This document shows, one piece after another, positions 35,940 through 46,079 of a stretch of 64,000 nucleotides of DNA. The first letter of the stretch is position 1, and every line of letters starts with the position of its first letter. The stretch comes from Nitrosospira multiformis. Lineage in GTDB: Bacteria > Pseudomonadota > Gammaproteobacteria > Burkholderiales > Nitrosomonadaceae. The position numbers and the translations under genes were made by a program. Location: NCBI RefSeq assembly GCF_900111585.1, contig NZ_FOHI01000006.1:124001-188000 (forward strand), read 5' to 3'. The notes under the pieces were generated by a model that searched no databases, was not told the origin of the DNA, and saw only the letters and a list, made by a program, of their open reading frames with translations.

Positions 35940-37492
35940 TCCTTCGATTTACGCCGGCTTTTGCGGCTGCCGGTCTCGCCGGTGTTACCGGATTGTTTGG
36001 TAGTCCGGCTGATCAGAAACTGGGTGAGCAGCGGTACCGGACGTCCAGTCGCGCCTTTTTCCTTACCGGATTTCCAGGCGGTGCCGGCTACGTCGAGGTG
36101 CGCCCAGCGATATTTTTTGGTGAACCGCGACAGGAAGCAGGCGGCGGTAATGGTTCCCGCAGCGCGGCCTCCGATATTGGCCATATCGGCGAAATTACTT
36201 TTAAGTTGCTCCTGATATTCGTCGAACAGCGGCAGACGCCAGGCGCGATCCACTGCACGCTCCGAAGCATCCAGCAGTTCCTGGGCCAGTTCGTCGTCAT
36301 TGCCAAGCAGACCCGAGGCAACGTGACCCAGCGCTATGACGCAAGCCCCGGTGAGCGTAGCAATATTGATGACCGATTCCGGCTCATAGCGCTCCGCGTA
36401 GGCCAGGGCGTCGCACAGGATCAGCCTGCCTTCGGCATCCGTATTGAGAATTTCTATGGTTTGCCCCGACATGCTGGTAACAACATCGCCCGGTTTGGTG
36501 GCATTGCCACCGGGCATGTTTTCGGTAGCCGGAATAATGCCAACCACATTGACTGGAAGACCCATTTTTGCTACTGCGTCAATGGTGCCCAGTACGCTGG
36601 CGGCCCCGCACATGTCGTACTTCATTTCATCCATTTCCGGCGCTGGCTTGAGGGAAATGCCGCCCGTATCGAAGGTGACGCCCTTTCCTACCAGCACAAC
36701 AGGTTTTCCCTTCTTCGCCCCTCCCCAATATTCCAGGGCAATCAGCTTGGGAGGCTGGCGGCTGCCGCGCGCCACGGCCAGCAATGCGCCCATGCCAAGA
36801 TCCTCCATATCCTTTTGCTCCAGCACCGTCACCTTGAGCTTGTAGGTCTTGGCCATACTCATGGCCTGCTCCGCAAGATAGGTCGGGGTGCAGATGTTAG
36901 GTGCAAGATTGCCCAGATCCTTGGCCAGACTCATGCCATCGGCCACGGCCAATCCTTGCTGCAGAGCCTCCTCACTGGCGGCCTGTTCCTCCTCGGTGAG
37001 CGACTTGATAATACCGAGGGTAATTTTTTGCAGCTTCGGTTCGGCTTCCTCGACCTTGCTTTTCAACCGGTCGAAGCGGTACATGCTTTCCAGCCCGCCG
37101 ATCGCGATTTGCAGGACTTTCCAGGAGAGATCGCGGTTTTTTACGGGCGCTTCCAGCAGAAACAGGATAGCATCGGCAGCGCCAGTGTCAGATAGCGCCT
37201 TGAACACTGCGCGTACTGCATCCCGGTATCCCTTGTCGCCGAGTTCCTGCTCCTTGCCAAGCCCTACCAGCAATACGCGCTCGCAGGCGCTATTGGGCAC
37301 ATTATGGAGCATCAGTGTCGAGCCCGCTTTGCCTTTCATATCTCCCCGACCCAGGATGCCGGTAATGTAGCCATTTGCAGATTTATCCAGGGCTTCGGCA
37401 GCAGGGGTCAATTTTTGTTGTTCGAAAATGCCTGCAACCACACAGGCACTACGCTGCTTTTCGGGTGTTCCGTTCTTTATATTAAATTTCAC
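35936..37492 (-). CDS. pepA: Leucyl aminopeptidase
   Basis: 518 residues. M17 family: VGKGVTFDTGGISLKPAPEM gives the metal-binding Lys and Asp; MPGGNATKPGDVVTSMSGQT and NTDAEGRLILCDALAYAE the active site; the C-terminal AHLDVAGTAWKSGKEKGATG closes it. It removes N-terminal residues from peptides as a hexamer; in E. coli it also binds DNA at Xer recombination sites. An xerD gene lies about 700 bases away, divergent. It has a basic C-terminal tail (RKSRRKSKE) longer than in E. coli. Confidence 0.95.
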   Translation of the reverse strand: MKFNIKNGTPEKQRSACVVAGIFEQQKLTPAAEALDKSANGYITGILGRGDMKGKAGSTLMLHNVPNSACERVLLVGLGKEQELGDKGYRDAVRAVFKALSDTGAADAILFLLEAPVKNRDLSWKVLQIAIGGLESMYRFDRLKSKVEEAEPKLQKITLGIIKSLTEEEQAASEEALQQGLAVADGMSLAKDLGNLAPNICTPTYLAEQAMSMAKTYKLKVTVLEQKDMEDLGMGALLAVARGSRQPPKLIALEYWGGAKKGKPVVLVGKGVTFDTGGISLKPAPEMDEMKYDMCGAASVLGTIDAVAKMGLPVNVVGIIPATENMPGGNATKPGDVVTSMSGQTIEILNTDAEGRLILCDALAYAERYEPESVINIATLTGACVIALGHVASGLLGNDDELAQELLDASERAVDRAWRLPLFDEYQEQLKSNFADMANIGGRAAGTITAACFLSRFTKKYRWAHLDVAGTAWKSGKEKGATGRPVPLLTQFLISRTTKQSGNTGETGSRKSRRKSKE

Positions 37493-37684
37493 AGCTTGCT
37501 CCTCGATTCAAGGCTTGCGGGCAGATTGTTCAAACCGGATAATGCTTCGATTATCGCCGGACTATTCGCATAAAGTCAAAGCAGATACGGGACCGTTTCC
37601 AAAAATCTCATAATGGAATTCCTGTTCACTCTGCAATGCGGCTGCACGGTGAGCGGCAGTGTCGGAGTGATAGGGGAGGAATGG

Positions 37685-38188
37685 ATGATCAGACAGAAGT
37701 CGATACGGCGGGTGAAGCCGCCAGAAGATTATCAGGCCAAGCTTGCCACACCGTTTGCCGTGCTGGGCCTTCGCACGGACGAAGACTGGCTGACCGATAT
37801 AGAATACCTGCCGCCGGATACGCCCACTCTCGTTCCGCAAAATCCTCTCGCCAGGGAAGTATGTGATCAGTTACAGGCTTACCTTGCCGATCCTGGTTTC
37901 GCGTTCGACCTGTCACTGCACATCGGCGGGACGATTCATCAGCGCCGTGTCTGGCAAGCCATCCAGGATATTCCGGCCGGTGCAACGCGCAGTTATGCCG
38001 CTATCGCGATGGAGTTGCATTCCGCCCCGCGCGCAGTGGGACAGGCATGCGGAGCCAACCGGCTGCCCATCGTTATTCCCTGTCATCGTGTTATCGCCAA
38101 AAGCGGGAGTCTGGGAGGTTTCATGAACGCCAGCGATGGATTGCCGCTCACCATTAAGCGCTGGCTATTGCAGCATGAGGGTATCTGA
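37685..38188 (+). CDS. ogt: Methylated-DNA-protein-cysteine methyltransferase
   Basis: 167 residues. ATG 37685 follows AGGGGAGGA closely; the frame is open to 37613. The active site is IPCHRV with acceptor Cys133; the DNA-binding helix is in ATRSYAAIAMELHSAPRAVG and QACGANRLPI. It transfers the methyl group from O6-methylguanine to itself, once only. Its 3' end overlaps the xerD start by 14 bases. The N-terminal domain is short, as in Ogt-type proteins. Confidence 0.88.
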   Translation: MIRQKSIRRVKPPEDYQAKLATPFAVLGLRTDEDWLTDIEYLPPDTPTLVPQNPLAREVCDQLQAYLADPGFAFDLSLHIGGTIHQRRVWQAIQDIPAGATRSYAAIAMELHSAPRAVGQACGANRLPIVIPCHRVIAKSGSLGGFMNASDGLPLTIKRWLLQHEGI

Positions 38189-39086
38189 GCAGAACGCGGA
38201 ACTGCTCGATGAATTTTGCGATGCGCTGTGGCTGGAAGATGGGCTCTCGCGCAATACAATGGAGAGCTATCGCAGCGATCTGGAGCAGTTCGGTGACTGG
38301 TTCGTCCGACAGAAACCGGGCGACAGCAGTTTCCTGATAGTCACGCATTCCGATCTGCTTGGATTCATGGCGGGCAGGTTTTCCGCTGGAATGAAGGCCA
38401 GCACCACCAGTCGCGCACTCTCGAGCCTAAAGCGGTTTTACCGCTTTCTGTTGCGCCAGGGAAAGATCAATGCAGATCCCACCCTCAATATCGATACACC
38501 CAGGCTTCCTCGCAACCTGCCGGTGAGTTTGACCGAGGCCGACGTGGAAGCCCTGCTTGGCGCACCCGACGTGAGCCTTCCGTTGGGATTACGGGATCGC
38601 GCCATGCTCGAGGTGCTCTATGCAAGCGGCCTTCGGGTTTCAGAGCTGGTGAGCCTGGAAAGCGGACAGATCAGCCTGGACATGGGTGTGGTGCGCATCA
38701 TGGGGAAGGGGGGAAAAGAGCGCCTGACGCCGCTGGGAGAAGAGGCGCTGGAATGGGTGATCCGCTACATCAAGGAAATCCGTTCTGGCCTGCTGGATGG
38801 AAAATCGAGTAATGCGCTGTTCGTCACTTACCGCGGTGCAGGCATGACTCGTCAGGCTTTCTGGTATCTGATCAAACGCTATGCGCGGCAGGCCGGTATC
38901 ACGAAGCCGTTGTCGCCACATGGATTGCGTCATGCCTTTGCGACTCATCTGCTCAATCATGGTGCCGATTTGCGTGTGGTGCAATTGCTGCTCGGTCATG
39001 CGGATATTTCAACCACGCAAATATACACTCATGTCGCACGCGAAAGATTGAAAAAGATCCACGAAATGCATCATCCGAGAGGGTGA
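38175..39086 (+). CDS. xerD: Site-specific tyrosine recombinase
   Basis: 303 residues. ATG 38175 overlaps the ogt end. The core-binding domain has LWLEDGLSRNTMESYRSDLE. Catalytic residues: Arg in YASGLRVSELVSL, Lys in RIMGKGGKERLTPLG, His-Arg in LSPHGLRHAFATHLLNHGAD, His in LLLGHADISTTQ and Tyr in IYTHV. The length and wording fit XerD, which resolves chromosome dimers at dif with XerC at division. No dif site was recognised in the window. Confidence 0.9.
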   Translation: MRVSEQNAELLDEFCDALWLEDGLSRNTMESYRSDLEQFGDWFVRQKPGDSSFLIVTHSDLLGFMAGRFSAGMKASTTSRALSSLKRFYRFLLRQGKINADPTLNIDTPRLPRNLPVSLTEADVEALLGAPDVSLPLGLRDRAMLEVLYASGLRVSELVSLESGQISLDMGVVRIMGKGGKERLTPLGEEALEWVIRYIKEIRSGLLDGKSSNALFVTYRGAGMTRQAFWYLIKRYARQAGITKPLSPHGLRHAFATHLLNHGADLRVVQLLLGHADISTTQIYTHVARERLKKIHEMHHPRG

Positions 39087-39319
39087 GGCAAAATTTTACG
39101 GGCCGGAACCCCGATCGAAGAAAATTACTTTCCCCCTCCATAAGAAACAAATCCTATCGACATAGGCTCAGCTAGGCCAGATTGCCGGCAAACGGGTAAT
39201 GCTCAAGATTGAACTGCCTCTGCCGTTGAATCTGCTTGTAACTCTGCTAAAGTCTAAGGAACCACTGAAGAGGCTATCAGGAATTCTCAAGCAATAATTC
39301 CCCCAAAATAGGAGAAGTC

Positions 39320-39997
39320 ATGCGGAAGCAATTATCGGTTATTTCAATAACGACGGTTTTGGCATTGAGTGGCTGTGCCAGTTCACCCGAAACCCAGAGT
39401 ACCAGAACGAGAGACACTGCCATAGGCGCCGGCATTGGCGCAGGCACGGGCGCATTGATTGGAGCAATTGCGGGTAAGGGGAAAGGCGCGGCAATCGGTG
39501 CAGCGGCTGGGGCTGGGCTCGGCGCCATCGCCGGAAACGTGTGGTCCCGGAGAATGGAAGAGCAGAAACGCGAAATGGAGCAGGCGACAGCGGGAACAGG
39601 GGTGGAAGTTGTGAAAACCTCTGATAATCGCCTGCGGCTGGATATCCCCAGCGATATTTCATTTGATACTGGCCGCGCCGCCATCAGGCCGAACTTCAGG
39701 CCTGTCCTGGATAGCTTTGCCACCAGCCTGAACAATAATCCCGTTACAGAGGTGACTGTTATCGGCCATACGGACAGCTCGGGCAGCGATGCAGTCAACA
39801 ACCCCTTGTCCTTGAACCGGGCAGCCAGCACGCGGGACTATCTGGTGAGCCGCGGGGTTTCTCCAAACCGGGTAAGGATCGAAGGCCGGGGCTCGCGGGA
39901 GCCTATTGTCGCCAATGACACGCCTCAGAACAGGGCAAGGAATCGCCGGGTTGAAATTTATGTTGCTGAACCGAAAGAGGCTTCCCAGCAATACTAG
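39320..39997 (+). CDS. OmpA-family lipoprotein with glycine zipper
   Basis: 225 residues. The lipobox is LSGC (Cys19). A Gly/Ala zipper follows (AIGAGIGAGTGALIGAIAGK and GAAIGAAAGAGLGAIAGN), likely a membrane-inserting hairpin. The C-terminal OmpA domain binds peptidoglycan: ISFDTGRAAIRPNFRPVLDS, VTVIGHTDSSGSDAVN, LSLNRAASTRDYLVSRGV and NRRVEIYV with the conserved Asp and Arg. This is the YiaD-like arrangement. ATG 39320 has AGGAGAAG upstream. Confidence 0.9.
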   Translation: MRKQLSVISITTVLALSGCASSPETQSTRTRDTAIGAGIGAGTGALIGAIAGKGKGAAIGAAAGAGLGAIAGNVWSRRMEEQKREMEQATAGTGVEVVKTSDNRLRLDIPSDISFDTGRAAIRPNFRPVLDSFATSLNNNPVTEVTVIGHTDSSGSDAVNNPLSLNRAASTRDYLVSRGVSPNRVRIEGRGSREPIVANDTPQNRARNRRVEIYVAEPKEASQQY

Positions 39998-40019
39998 GGA
40001 AAGCGATGAACATCTTACA

Positions 40020-40050
40020 GGTACGCGTCCTCTCGAGGAGGATGTGTACC
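40020..40050 (+). terminator. Hairpin after ompA-like gene
   Basis: GGTACGCGTCCTC pairs with GAGGATGTGTACC-type sequence (13 pairs including G-U). No T-run follows, so it may stabilise the mRNA end or be a weak terminator. Confidence 0.45.
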
Positions 40051-40163
40051 GTCTGGGGAGCTTTTATATGTGTGGAACCGGTGTTTCCCCCGCATGGGAT
40101 AGAACGGTTGTAGCAAGTATGTAATTGCCATCTTCCCATCTGGCGGCAGCGCCGCCATGCTCG

Positions 40164-40640
40164 TCATGCATCAGTATCCGGTTCTCTGACCGGAATTCGC
40201 CAGACGAAGGTTATCAGGATGACCCCCAGCAGAACGAGCATCCCCTGATGCCAGACAGAGGGCATCACCAGGATCGAGCTCCCCAGCGACAGCACCAGCA
40301 ACAGATATACCCAACGCTTGACTTTGCGTGGGATGCTGCGATGTTCCATCCATTCGCGAATAATGGGACCAGTGATGCGATTGGTCAGGAGTTTGTCGTG
40401 GAAGTGCTTGGAACTGCGGGCAAAACAGGCGGCTGCCAGCAGCACAAATGGGGTTGTCGGGAGTACTGGCAGCACAATCCCCACCACGCCGAGTATCAGG
40501 GCGACGAATCCTGCCACGAGATAGAGGGAGCGCACAAAACGCGAGTCATGCAGGCGTGCAGGTGATCCTCCCGGCTCCCGGGAACATGTCTCTTTGCTGG
40601 TAAATATCTCTTCGACCTTTTCATTTAAGCGATCCTGCAT
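40164..40640 (-). CDS. YbaN-like inner membrane protein (DUF454)
   Basis: 158 residues from ATG 40640 (AAGGAGAG upstream); ATG 40688 lacks a site. Membrane helices are preceded by SLYLVAGFVALILGVVGIVL; PVLPTTPFVLLAAACFARSS is the DUF454 signature, followed by HDKLLTNRITGPIIREWMEH and IPRKVKRWVYLLLVLSLGSS. The family is widespread and its role is unknown. Convergent with the OmpA-like gene. Confidence 0.85.
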   Translation of the reverse strand: MQDRLNEKVEEIFTSKETCSREPGGSPARLHDSRFVRSLYLVAGFVALILGVVGIVLPVLPTTPFVLLAAACFARSSKHFHDKLLTNRITGPIIREWMEHRSIPRKVKRWVYLLLVLSLGSSILVMPSVWHQGMLVLLGVILITFVWRIPVREPDTDA

Positions 40641-40809
40641 GAACTCTCCTTCATACGCTTCACGCTCCACTAATGAGTACATGGGCAATGACCAAGGAAT
40701 CCCTGAACGAAAACGAAAGCCTTCATGACGCTACAGTCGCCCTATGGGTTGGCGGTATAATAAGAGGCAGTAAGTATGAAAGGTTTTCATTTCAATTTTC
40801 GAGGTTCTC

Positions 40810-41292
40810 ATGTCCAGGGTAAATACACTGATCAGTTTGGGAATATTCATGCTGGGCGCTTTGCTGTTGCCCCAGCCCGCCATTTCGGAAATGGGACAGA
40901 CCCTTTCTGCCGTGACCCAGCCCATCAAGCAGGATACCAAAATAGGAAGCGGTGAAGAAGCGGCGGTCGGCAAGATGGTTGAATTGCACTATACCGGCTG
41001 GCTTTACGATGCGAGCGCTCCTGACAAAAAGGGTGAGAAGTTCGACAGCTCGCGTGACCGTGGTACGCCCTTCTCGTTCCTTGTTGGCGCGGGACGGGTC
41101 ATCAAAGGTTGGGACCGAGGTGTGATCGGGATGAAGGTGGGAGGCCAGCGCACGTTGATCATTCCGCCCCAACTGGCGTACGGGTCGGAAGGGCGGGGAG
41201 CTGTCCCGCCAAACGTGGGAGCTATCCCGCCAAACGCTACCCTGATTTTCGAGGTAGAGCTTTTGGGAGTGCGTCAGGGTTCGACACACTGA
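40810..41292 (+). CDS. FKBP-type peptidyl-prolyl isomerase, exported
   Basis: 160 residues. The Sec signal is MSRVNTLISLGIFMLGALLL, cleavage near AIS. One FKBP domain: VELHYTGWLYD, KFDSSRDRGTPFSFLVGAGR, VIKGWDRGVIGMKVGGQRTL and IIPPQLAYGSEGRG, with ATLIFEVELLGV at the end. It should catalyse proline isomerisation during folding in the periplasm. An insertion (AVPPNVGAIPPNA) repeats the loop around IPPNA. Confidence 0.92.
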   Translation: MSRVNTLISLGIFMLGALLLPQPAISEMGQTLSAVTQPIKQDTKIGSGEEAAVGKMVELHYTGWLYDASAPDKKGEKFDSSRDRGTPFSFLVGAGRVIKGWDRGVIGMKVGGQRTLIIPPQLAYGSEGRGAVPPNVGAIPPNATLIFEVELLGVRQGSTH

Positions 41293-41464
41293 TATCACCG
41301 ATTTTCGCGCGCCGTGGCTGCCCGCCGCGGGAACGCGGAATTTTACCCGATCCAGATCAACTCATTGTTTTCCCCTCGCGCGGATAATACCTGCGCCAGA
41401 TTAAAAACCCTGAAATCCACGTTGACTTATCCGCGTGAAACATTCACAATTAACGGTTTCGTTT

Positions 41465-41549
<85 letters not shown>

Positions 41550-41721
41550 GATCAGCAGCTGATAATGCGGGCGTTGTAGATTTCTGCGTCTTGAACGCTT
41601 TGCGTGGTGAGGTTGGTTTTGGTTCTGGTGAATGGGAGCGCAGGTTGTGCGGTTCGATGATTTTTTCTCCGAAGAGCTGTTGAATGCTTCGCTGGATTTT
41701 CTGGTCCTGATCGTGCTCGAT

Positions 41722-41795
41722 GCGGGTGTAGCTCAATGGTAGAGCAGAAGCCTTCCAAGCTTACGACGAGGGTTCGATTCCCTTCACCCGCTCCA
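41722..41795 (+). tRNA. tRNA-Gly (TCC)
   Basis: 74 bases, acceptor GCGGGTG/CACCCGC, anticodon TCC in CTTCCAA, T-loop GGTTCGATTCC, and an encoded CCA end. Confidence 0.95.
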
Positions 41796-41883
41796 GACTC
41801 GGAGCGGAGAGATGAGTGTTAATTAAAAACATTAGAAAATTGGCAAAATTGTTGCGGAGTATTGTTTAGGCAAGGACGTGCTT

Positions 41884-41958
41884 GCCCATGTAGCTCAGTG
41901 GCAGAGCACTCCCTTGGTAAGGGAGAGGTCGCCAGTTCAATCCTGGCCATGGGCTCCA
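41884..41958 (+). tRNA. tRNA-Thr (GGT)
   Basis: 75 bases, acceptor GCCCATG/CATGGGC, anticodon GGT in TTGGTAA, T-loop AGTTCAATCCT, and an encoded CCA end. The tuf gene starts 46 bases later. Confidence 0.95.
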
Positions 41959-41993
41959 TAGGCGTCAATTACAGAACTCAAAAAAATGCTTTA

Positions 41994-43195
41994 AAAGGGA
42001 CATCATGGCAAAGAGCAAATTTGAGCGGACGAAGCCGCACATCAACGTAGGGACGATAGGGCACGTGGACCATGGGAAGACCACGTTGACGGCGGCGATC
42101 ACGATGGTATTGGCGAAGAAGTTTGGTGGGGAAGCGAAGAGTTATGCGCAGATAGACTCGGCGCCTGAAGAGAAGGCGCGGGGGATCACGATCAACACCT
42201 CGCACGTGGAGTATGAGACGGAGAAGCGGCATTACGCGCACGTTGACTGTCCTGGTCACGCGGACTATGTAAAGAACATGATCACGGGTGCGGCGCAGAT
42301 GGATGGTGCGATTCTGGTGGTATCGGCGGCGGATGGACCGATGCCGCAGACGCGGGAGCACATTCTTCTGGCGCGGCAGGTAGGAGTTCCCTACATTATC
42401 GTCTACATGAACAAGGCGGACATGGTGGACGATGCGGAGCTTCTGGAGTTGGTGGAAATGGAAGTGCGGGAACTGCTGTCCAAATACAACTTTCCGGGAG
42501 ATGATACCCCGATAGTGATCGGTTCTGCATTGAAGGCGCTGGAAGGCGACCAGAGCGACATAGGCGAACCTTCGATCTACAAGCTTGCGGCAGCGCTGGA
42601 CAGCTACATACCGGAGCCGCAACGGGCGGTGGATGGCGCTTTTCTGATGCCGGTTGAAGACGTTTTTTCCATATCTGGTCGTGGCACGGTGGTGACGGGG
42701 CGTGTTGAGCGTGGCGTCATCAAGGTAGGGGAAGACATCGAGATCGTGGGATTGAGGCCTACCACCAAGACGGTGTGCACGGGCGTTGAGATGTTTCGCA
42801 AGCTTCTGGACCAGGGGCAGGCTGGAGACAACGTAGGCGTATTGCTGCGGGGCACCAAGCGCGAGGAAGTGGAGCGCGGGCAGGTGCTGGCCAAGCCTGG
42901 GAGCATTACCCCGCACACCAAGTTCACAGCCGAGATTTATGTTCTGAGCAAGGAAGAAGGTGGGCGTCACACCCCCTTTTTTCAGGGATATCGTCCGCAG
43001 TTTTACTTCCGCACGACGGATGTGACGGGAGCAATCGAGTTGCCTGCGGGCACGGAGATGGTGATGCCCGGGGACAATGTGTCGGTGACGGTAAACCTGA
43101 TTGCGCCGATTGCGATGGAAGAAGGTCTGCGTTTTGCGATTCGTGAAGGCGGCAGGACCGTTGGCGCAGGCGTCGTGGCAAAAATTATCGAATAG
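41994..43195 (+). repeat. tuf duplication, copy 1
   Basis: 1202 bases, from 11 bases before the ATG to the stop codon, identical to 60726-61927 except at 42730 (G here, T there) by my reading. Similarity ends abruptly at both edges. Confidence 0.93.
42005..43195 (+). CDS. tufA: Elongation factor Tu, copy 1
   Basis: 396 residues. Brings aminoacyl-tRNA to the ribosome using GTP. G1 is GHVDHGKT (19-26), the switch has [14 protein letters not shown]3 is [15 protein letters not shown] and G4 is NKADM. GTG and GGG codons are frequent. It follows tRNA-Tyr/Gly/Thr and precedes tRNA-Trp and secE, a usual bacterial order. The protein is identical to that from the second copy at 60737. Confidence 0.98.
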   Translation: MAKSKFERTKPHINVGTIGHVDHGKTTLTAAITMVLAKKFGGEAKSYAQIDSAPEEKARGITINTSHVEYETEKRHYAHVDCPGHADYVKNMITGAAQMDGAILVVSAADGPMPQTREHILLARQVGVPYIIVYMNKADMVDDAELLELVEMEVRELLSKYNFPGDDTPIVIGSALKALEGDQSDIGEPSIYKLAAALDSYIPEPQRAVDGAFLMPVEDVFSISGRGTVVTGRVERGVIKVGEDIEIVGLRPTTKTVCTGVEMFRKLLDQGQAGDNVGVLLRGTKREEVERGQVLAKPGSITPHTKFTAEIYVLSKEEGGRHTPFFQGYRPQFYFRTTDVTGAIELPAGTEMVMPGDNVSVTVNLIAPIAMEEGLRFAIREGGRTVGAGVVAKIIE

Positions 43196-43289
43196 AGCGT
43201 CTTGCCCGAGGTCGACTCCAGCGTTGAAGAGCCTTACATTCGTATGTGTTCAGGTGAGTTCTTCATTTTTTTACCTTTGTTCAAAGTAC

Positions 43290-43365
43290 AGGCCAGTAGC
43301 TCAATTGGCAGAGCGTCGGTCTCCAAAACCGAAGGTTGGGGGTTCGATGCCCTCCTGGCCTGCCA
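43290..43365 (+). tRNA. tRNA-Trp (CCA)
   Basis: 76 bases, acceptor AGGCCAG/CTGGCCT, anticodon CCA in TCTCCAAAA, T-loop GGTTCGATGCC, and an encoded CCA end. Lies between tuf and secE, its usual place. Confidence 0.95.
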
Positions 43366-43530
43366 TCAGGAAATGTCATTTCAAAATCGTCAATAACTGC
43401 ATGTTTCCAGGGGAAGCAGGGCCTCGTAATACGTTGTTATTTCGGGTCGTGCAGTGAGGTTGCGCATGAATCTTGCTCGCGCCCCGCTTCGTCTGCTGGC
43501 AGGCATTAAAAGGCAGAGTGGGATAGGTTA

Positions 43531-43875
43531 GTGGATAAGATCAAGTTGGGATTCGCGCTTCTGCTGCTGATTGCGGGTATTGCCGGATTCTATTACCTGC
43601 GCGAGAGCGCAATGGTAATTCGCGTCATTTCAGTTCTCGGGGGCCTCGTTCTTGCGACCGTGGTGGTGTCGTTCACCACTCAGGGCAAGCAGTTTTACGC
43701 GTTCAGCAGGGAGTCGTGGGAAGAGACCAAGAAGGTGGTATGGCCAAACCGGAAGGAAACGGTGCAGACGACGGGTATCGTTTTTGCCTTCGTTCTGGTA
43801 ATGGCCATGTTCCTGTGGATGATAGACGCGGGCCTGCTGCTGGCGGTGAAATATCTCATGGGACAGGAAGGGTAA
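43531..43875 (+). CDS. secE: Preprotein translocase subunit SecE
   Basis: 114 residues, GTG start. Three membrane helices ([18 protein letters not shown], the segment [20 protein letters not shown], and [20 protein letters not shown]), with the conserved cytoplasmic [20 protein letters not shown] between the last two. It clamps SecY in the Sec channel. Its stop overlaps the nusG start by one base. Confidence 0.96.
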   Translation: MDKIKLGFALLLLIAGIAGFYYLRESAMVIRVISVLGGLVLATVVVSFTTQGKQFYAFSRESWEETKKVVWPNRKETVQTTGIVFAFVLVMAMFLWMIDAGLLLAVKYLMGQEG

Positions 43876-44408
43876 TGGAAAAGAAGTGGTATGTGGTTCA
43901 TGCCTACTCCGGTTTCGAGAAGAGCGTGCAGCGTACGCTGAAGGAGCGGATCAGTCGCGCTGGAATGCTGGACAAGTTCGGGCAGATACTCGTTCCTGTG
44001 GAAGAAGTCATCGAGATGAAAGCAGGACAGAAAAATCTCAGCGAACGGAAATTTTTCCCGGGCTACGTACTGGTCGAGATGGAGATGACCGACGAAACAT
44101 GGCACCTGGTCAAAAACACGCCGAAGGTGACGGGCTTCATTGGCGGTACGGCCATGAATCCTACGCCTATCAGCGAGAAGGAAGTGCAGAACATTCTCCA
44201 TCAGATTCAGGAAGGGGTGGAAAAACCCAAGCCCAAGATTCTTTTCGAAACGGGCGAGGCGGTGCGTGTCAAGGAAGGACCATTTACGGATTTTCACGGC
44301 AACGTGGAAGATGTCAATTACGACAAAAGCAAGCTCCGGGTTTCAGTGTCCATTTTTGGACGTCCCACACCTGTAGAGTTGGATTTCAGTCAGGTCGAGA
44401 AAGCCTAG
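43875..44408 (+). CDS. nusG: Transcription antitermination protein NusG
   Basis: 177 residues from ATG 43875 ([17 protein letters not shown] after the initiator). The NGN domain has [20 protein letters not shown] and the C-terminal KOW domain [20 protein letters not shown]. It binds RNA polymerase and links it to Rho or to the ribosome. A longer frame from 43716 overlaps secE and is rejected. Confidence 0.97.
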   Translation: MEKKWYVVHAYSGFEKSVQRTLKERISRAGMLDKFGQILVPVEEVIEMKAGQKNLSERKFFPGYVLVEMEMTDETWHLVKNTPKVTGFIGGTAMNPTPISEKEVQNILHQIQEGVEKPKPKILFETGEAVRVKEGPFTDFHGNVEDVNYDKSKLRVSVSIFGRPTPVELDFSQVEKA

Positions 44409-44525
44409 TATAGTAAGGGTTAAGGGTTTCCGGAAGTGCCGGAAGGCCTCGGTCACATATTGCATATCGCATATTGTTAAGCGGGGAGGGCCTCAAGGGC
44501 TCGTTTGAACCCGATAGGAGAGCAA

Positions 44526-44957
44526 ATGGCAAAGAAAATAGTCGGCTATATCAAATTGCAGGTGCCGGCGGGGAAGGCAAACCCCAGTCCGCCAATAGGC
44601 CCTGCCCTGGGGCAGCGGGGACTCAACATCATGGAGTTCTGCAAGGCATTCAATGCGGCAACGCAGAAAATGGAAGTCGGATTGCCGGTTCCGGTCGTCA
44701 TAACCGCTTATGCCGACAAGAGCTTCACCTTTACCATGAAGACCACGCCCGCTACCGTCCTGATAAAGAAGGCAGCGGGAGTGGGCAAGGGAAGCGCGAA
44801 ACCCCATACAGATAAGATAGGACGGTTGACACGGAAGCAAATGGAAGAAATCGCCCAGATAAAAATGCCGGATCTGACTGCCGCAGACATGGACGCGGCA
44901 GTCCGTACCATTGCGGGTAGTGCTCGCAGCATGGGCATAGAAGTGGAGGGCGCATAA
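44526..44957 (+). CDS. rplK: 50S ribosomal protein L11
   Basis: 143 residues; ATG 44526 follows TAGGAGAGC. It starts [20 protein letters not shown] after Met and shows [20 protein letters not shown]. Part of the GTPase-associated centre with 23S rRNA. First gene of the rplKAJL-rpoBC run; rplA starts one base after its stop. Confidence 0.98.
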   Translation: MAKKIVGYIKLQVPAGKANPSPPIGPALGQRGLNIMEFCKAFNAATQKMEVGLPVPVVITAYADKSFTFTMKTTPATVLIKKAAGVGKGSAKPHTDKIGRLTRKQMEEIAQIKMPDLTAADMDAAVRTIAGSARSMGIEVEGA

Positions 44958-44958
44958 C

Positions 44959-45651
44959 ATGGCGCGCCTATCCAAACGCCTCAAGGCGATCTCGGAAAAA
45001 GTGGATCGCACGAAATATTACCCGTTGCAGGATGCGCTCAATCTCGTCAGGGAAACAGCGATCGCGAAATTCGACGAGTCCATCGATGTGGCCGTCAATC
45101 TTGGGATAGACGCAAAAAAATCTGACCAGGCAGTGCGTGGGTCTGTGGTGTTACCTGCGGGTACGGGAAAGACCGTGCGGGTGGCCGTATTTGCGCAGGG
45201 CGACAAGGCCCGGGAAGCGGCGGCAGCGGGGGCTGATATTGTCGGCTTTGAAGATCTCGCCGAGCAGATCAAGGGGGGCAATATCGAATTCGATGTGGCT
45301 ATCGCCAGTCCCGATGCAATGCGTGTTGTAGGACAACTGGGGCAGATACTCGGTCCGCGTGGCTTGATGCCTAATCCCAAGGTGGGAACGGTAACGCCGG
45401 ACGTGGCCGGTGCGGTAAAAAACGCGAAAGCCGGTCAAGTTCAGTATCGCGCCGACAAAGGAGGTATCGTCCAGTGCACCATCGGACGCGCCTCGTTCAC
45501 GGTGGATGCCCTGACTCAGAACATAATGGCGCTGATCGACGCGCTCAATAAATCCAAGCCTGCCGCATCCAAGGGCATTTACCTAAGGAAGATATCAGTC
45601 TCGAGCACAATGGGAATAGGTGTTCGCGTGGATCAGACAAGCATGCGATAG
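44959..45651 (+). CDS. rplA: 50S ribosomal protein L1
   Basis: 230 residues, starting [40 protein letters not shown] and [15 protein letters not shown] are L1 signatures. It forms the L1 stalk and in many bacteria represses its own rplKA mRNA. Confidence 0.98.
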   Translation: MARLSKRLKAISEKVDRTKYYPLQDALNLVRETAIAKFDESIDVAVNLGIDAKKSDQAVRGSVVLPAGTGKTVRVAVFAQGDKAREAAAAGADIVGFEDLAEQIKGGNIEFDVAIASPDAMRVVGQLGQILGPRGLMPNPKVGTVTPDVAGAVKNAKAGQVQYRADKGGIVQCTIGRASFTVDALTQNIMALIDALNKSKPAASKGIYLRKISVSSTMGIGVRVDQTSMR

Positions 45652-46079
45652 GTGCGAGTACTGGATTCCCCGTTGTTTTAAGTATTGTAAGACTTTGGGC
45701 CGTCGGGAAGGCGCAGGGCGCTTTTCCGACGGGTTATCAAAGACCGCTGGGGTATTGGCATGGCAGGCGAAGTGGATTCGCCCAGTTTATTGCTCAGTTT
45801 GGTGTTGAGTGAGCCATTGTCCGAGACTTAATCTGCATGGTGAAGGGCCTGTGCCCGGTGTTCTGTGCCGGGCTGCATTTCCCTATTTCCCTGGCTACCC
45901 AGCGCAGATGGCGTGCCCAGAAACAGGAAAAGATTCCACTCCTGATTTAAGGTCGCCGGTTTCGCGGTGTGAGATCGCGTATGGGGGGAGGGGGTCAGAA
46001 TCTCGGATCAACCCGAGGTTAAGACTCCCAAACCAGCATACCACACTTATTGCCGCATTTTAACTGATGGAGAAGTACC
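45652..46079 (+). promoter_or_regulatory. Leader region of rplJL
   Basis: About 430 bases between rplA and rplJ, the place where L10 leader control acts in bacteria. It contains one long hairpin (45700-45732) and several GC-rich paired stretches. The L10 binding site cannot be drawn with certainty by eye. Confidence 0.55.
45700..45732 (+). promoter_or_regulatory. Long hairpin after rplA
   Basis: CCGTCGGGAAGGCGC pairs with GCGCTTTTCCGACGG, 15 base pairs with an AGG loop and two G-U pairs. No T-run follows, so it is more likely an mRNA-stability or attenuation structure than a terminator. Confidence 0.7.

Noticed and set aside
35873-37195. 440-residue plus-strand frame opposite pepA
   Set aside because: pepA on the other strand is complete with all motifs; this frame has no recognisable domain.
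41978-42970. 330-residue frame on the minus strand opposite tuf copy 1 (and 60662-61939 opposite copy 2)
   Set aside because: Mirror of a highly expressed gene with strong codon bias; low-complexity His/Arg-rich product, no ribosome site.
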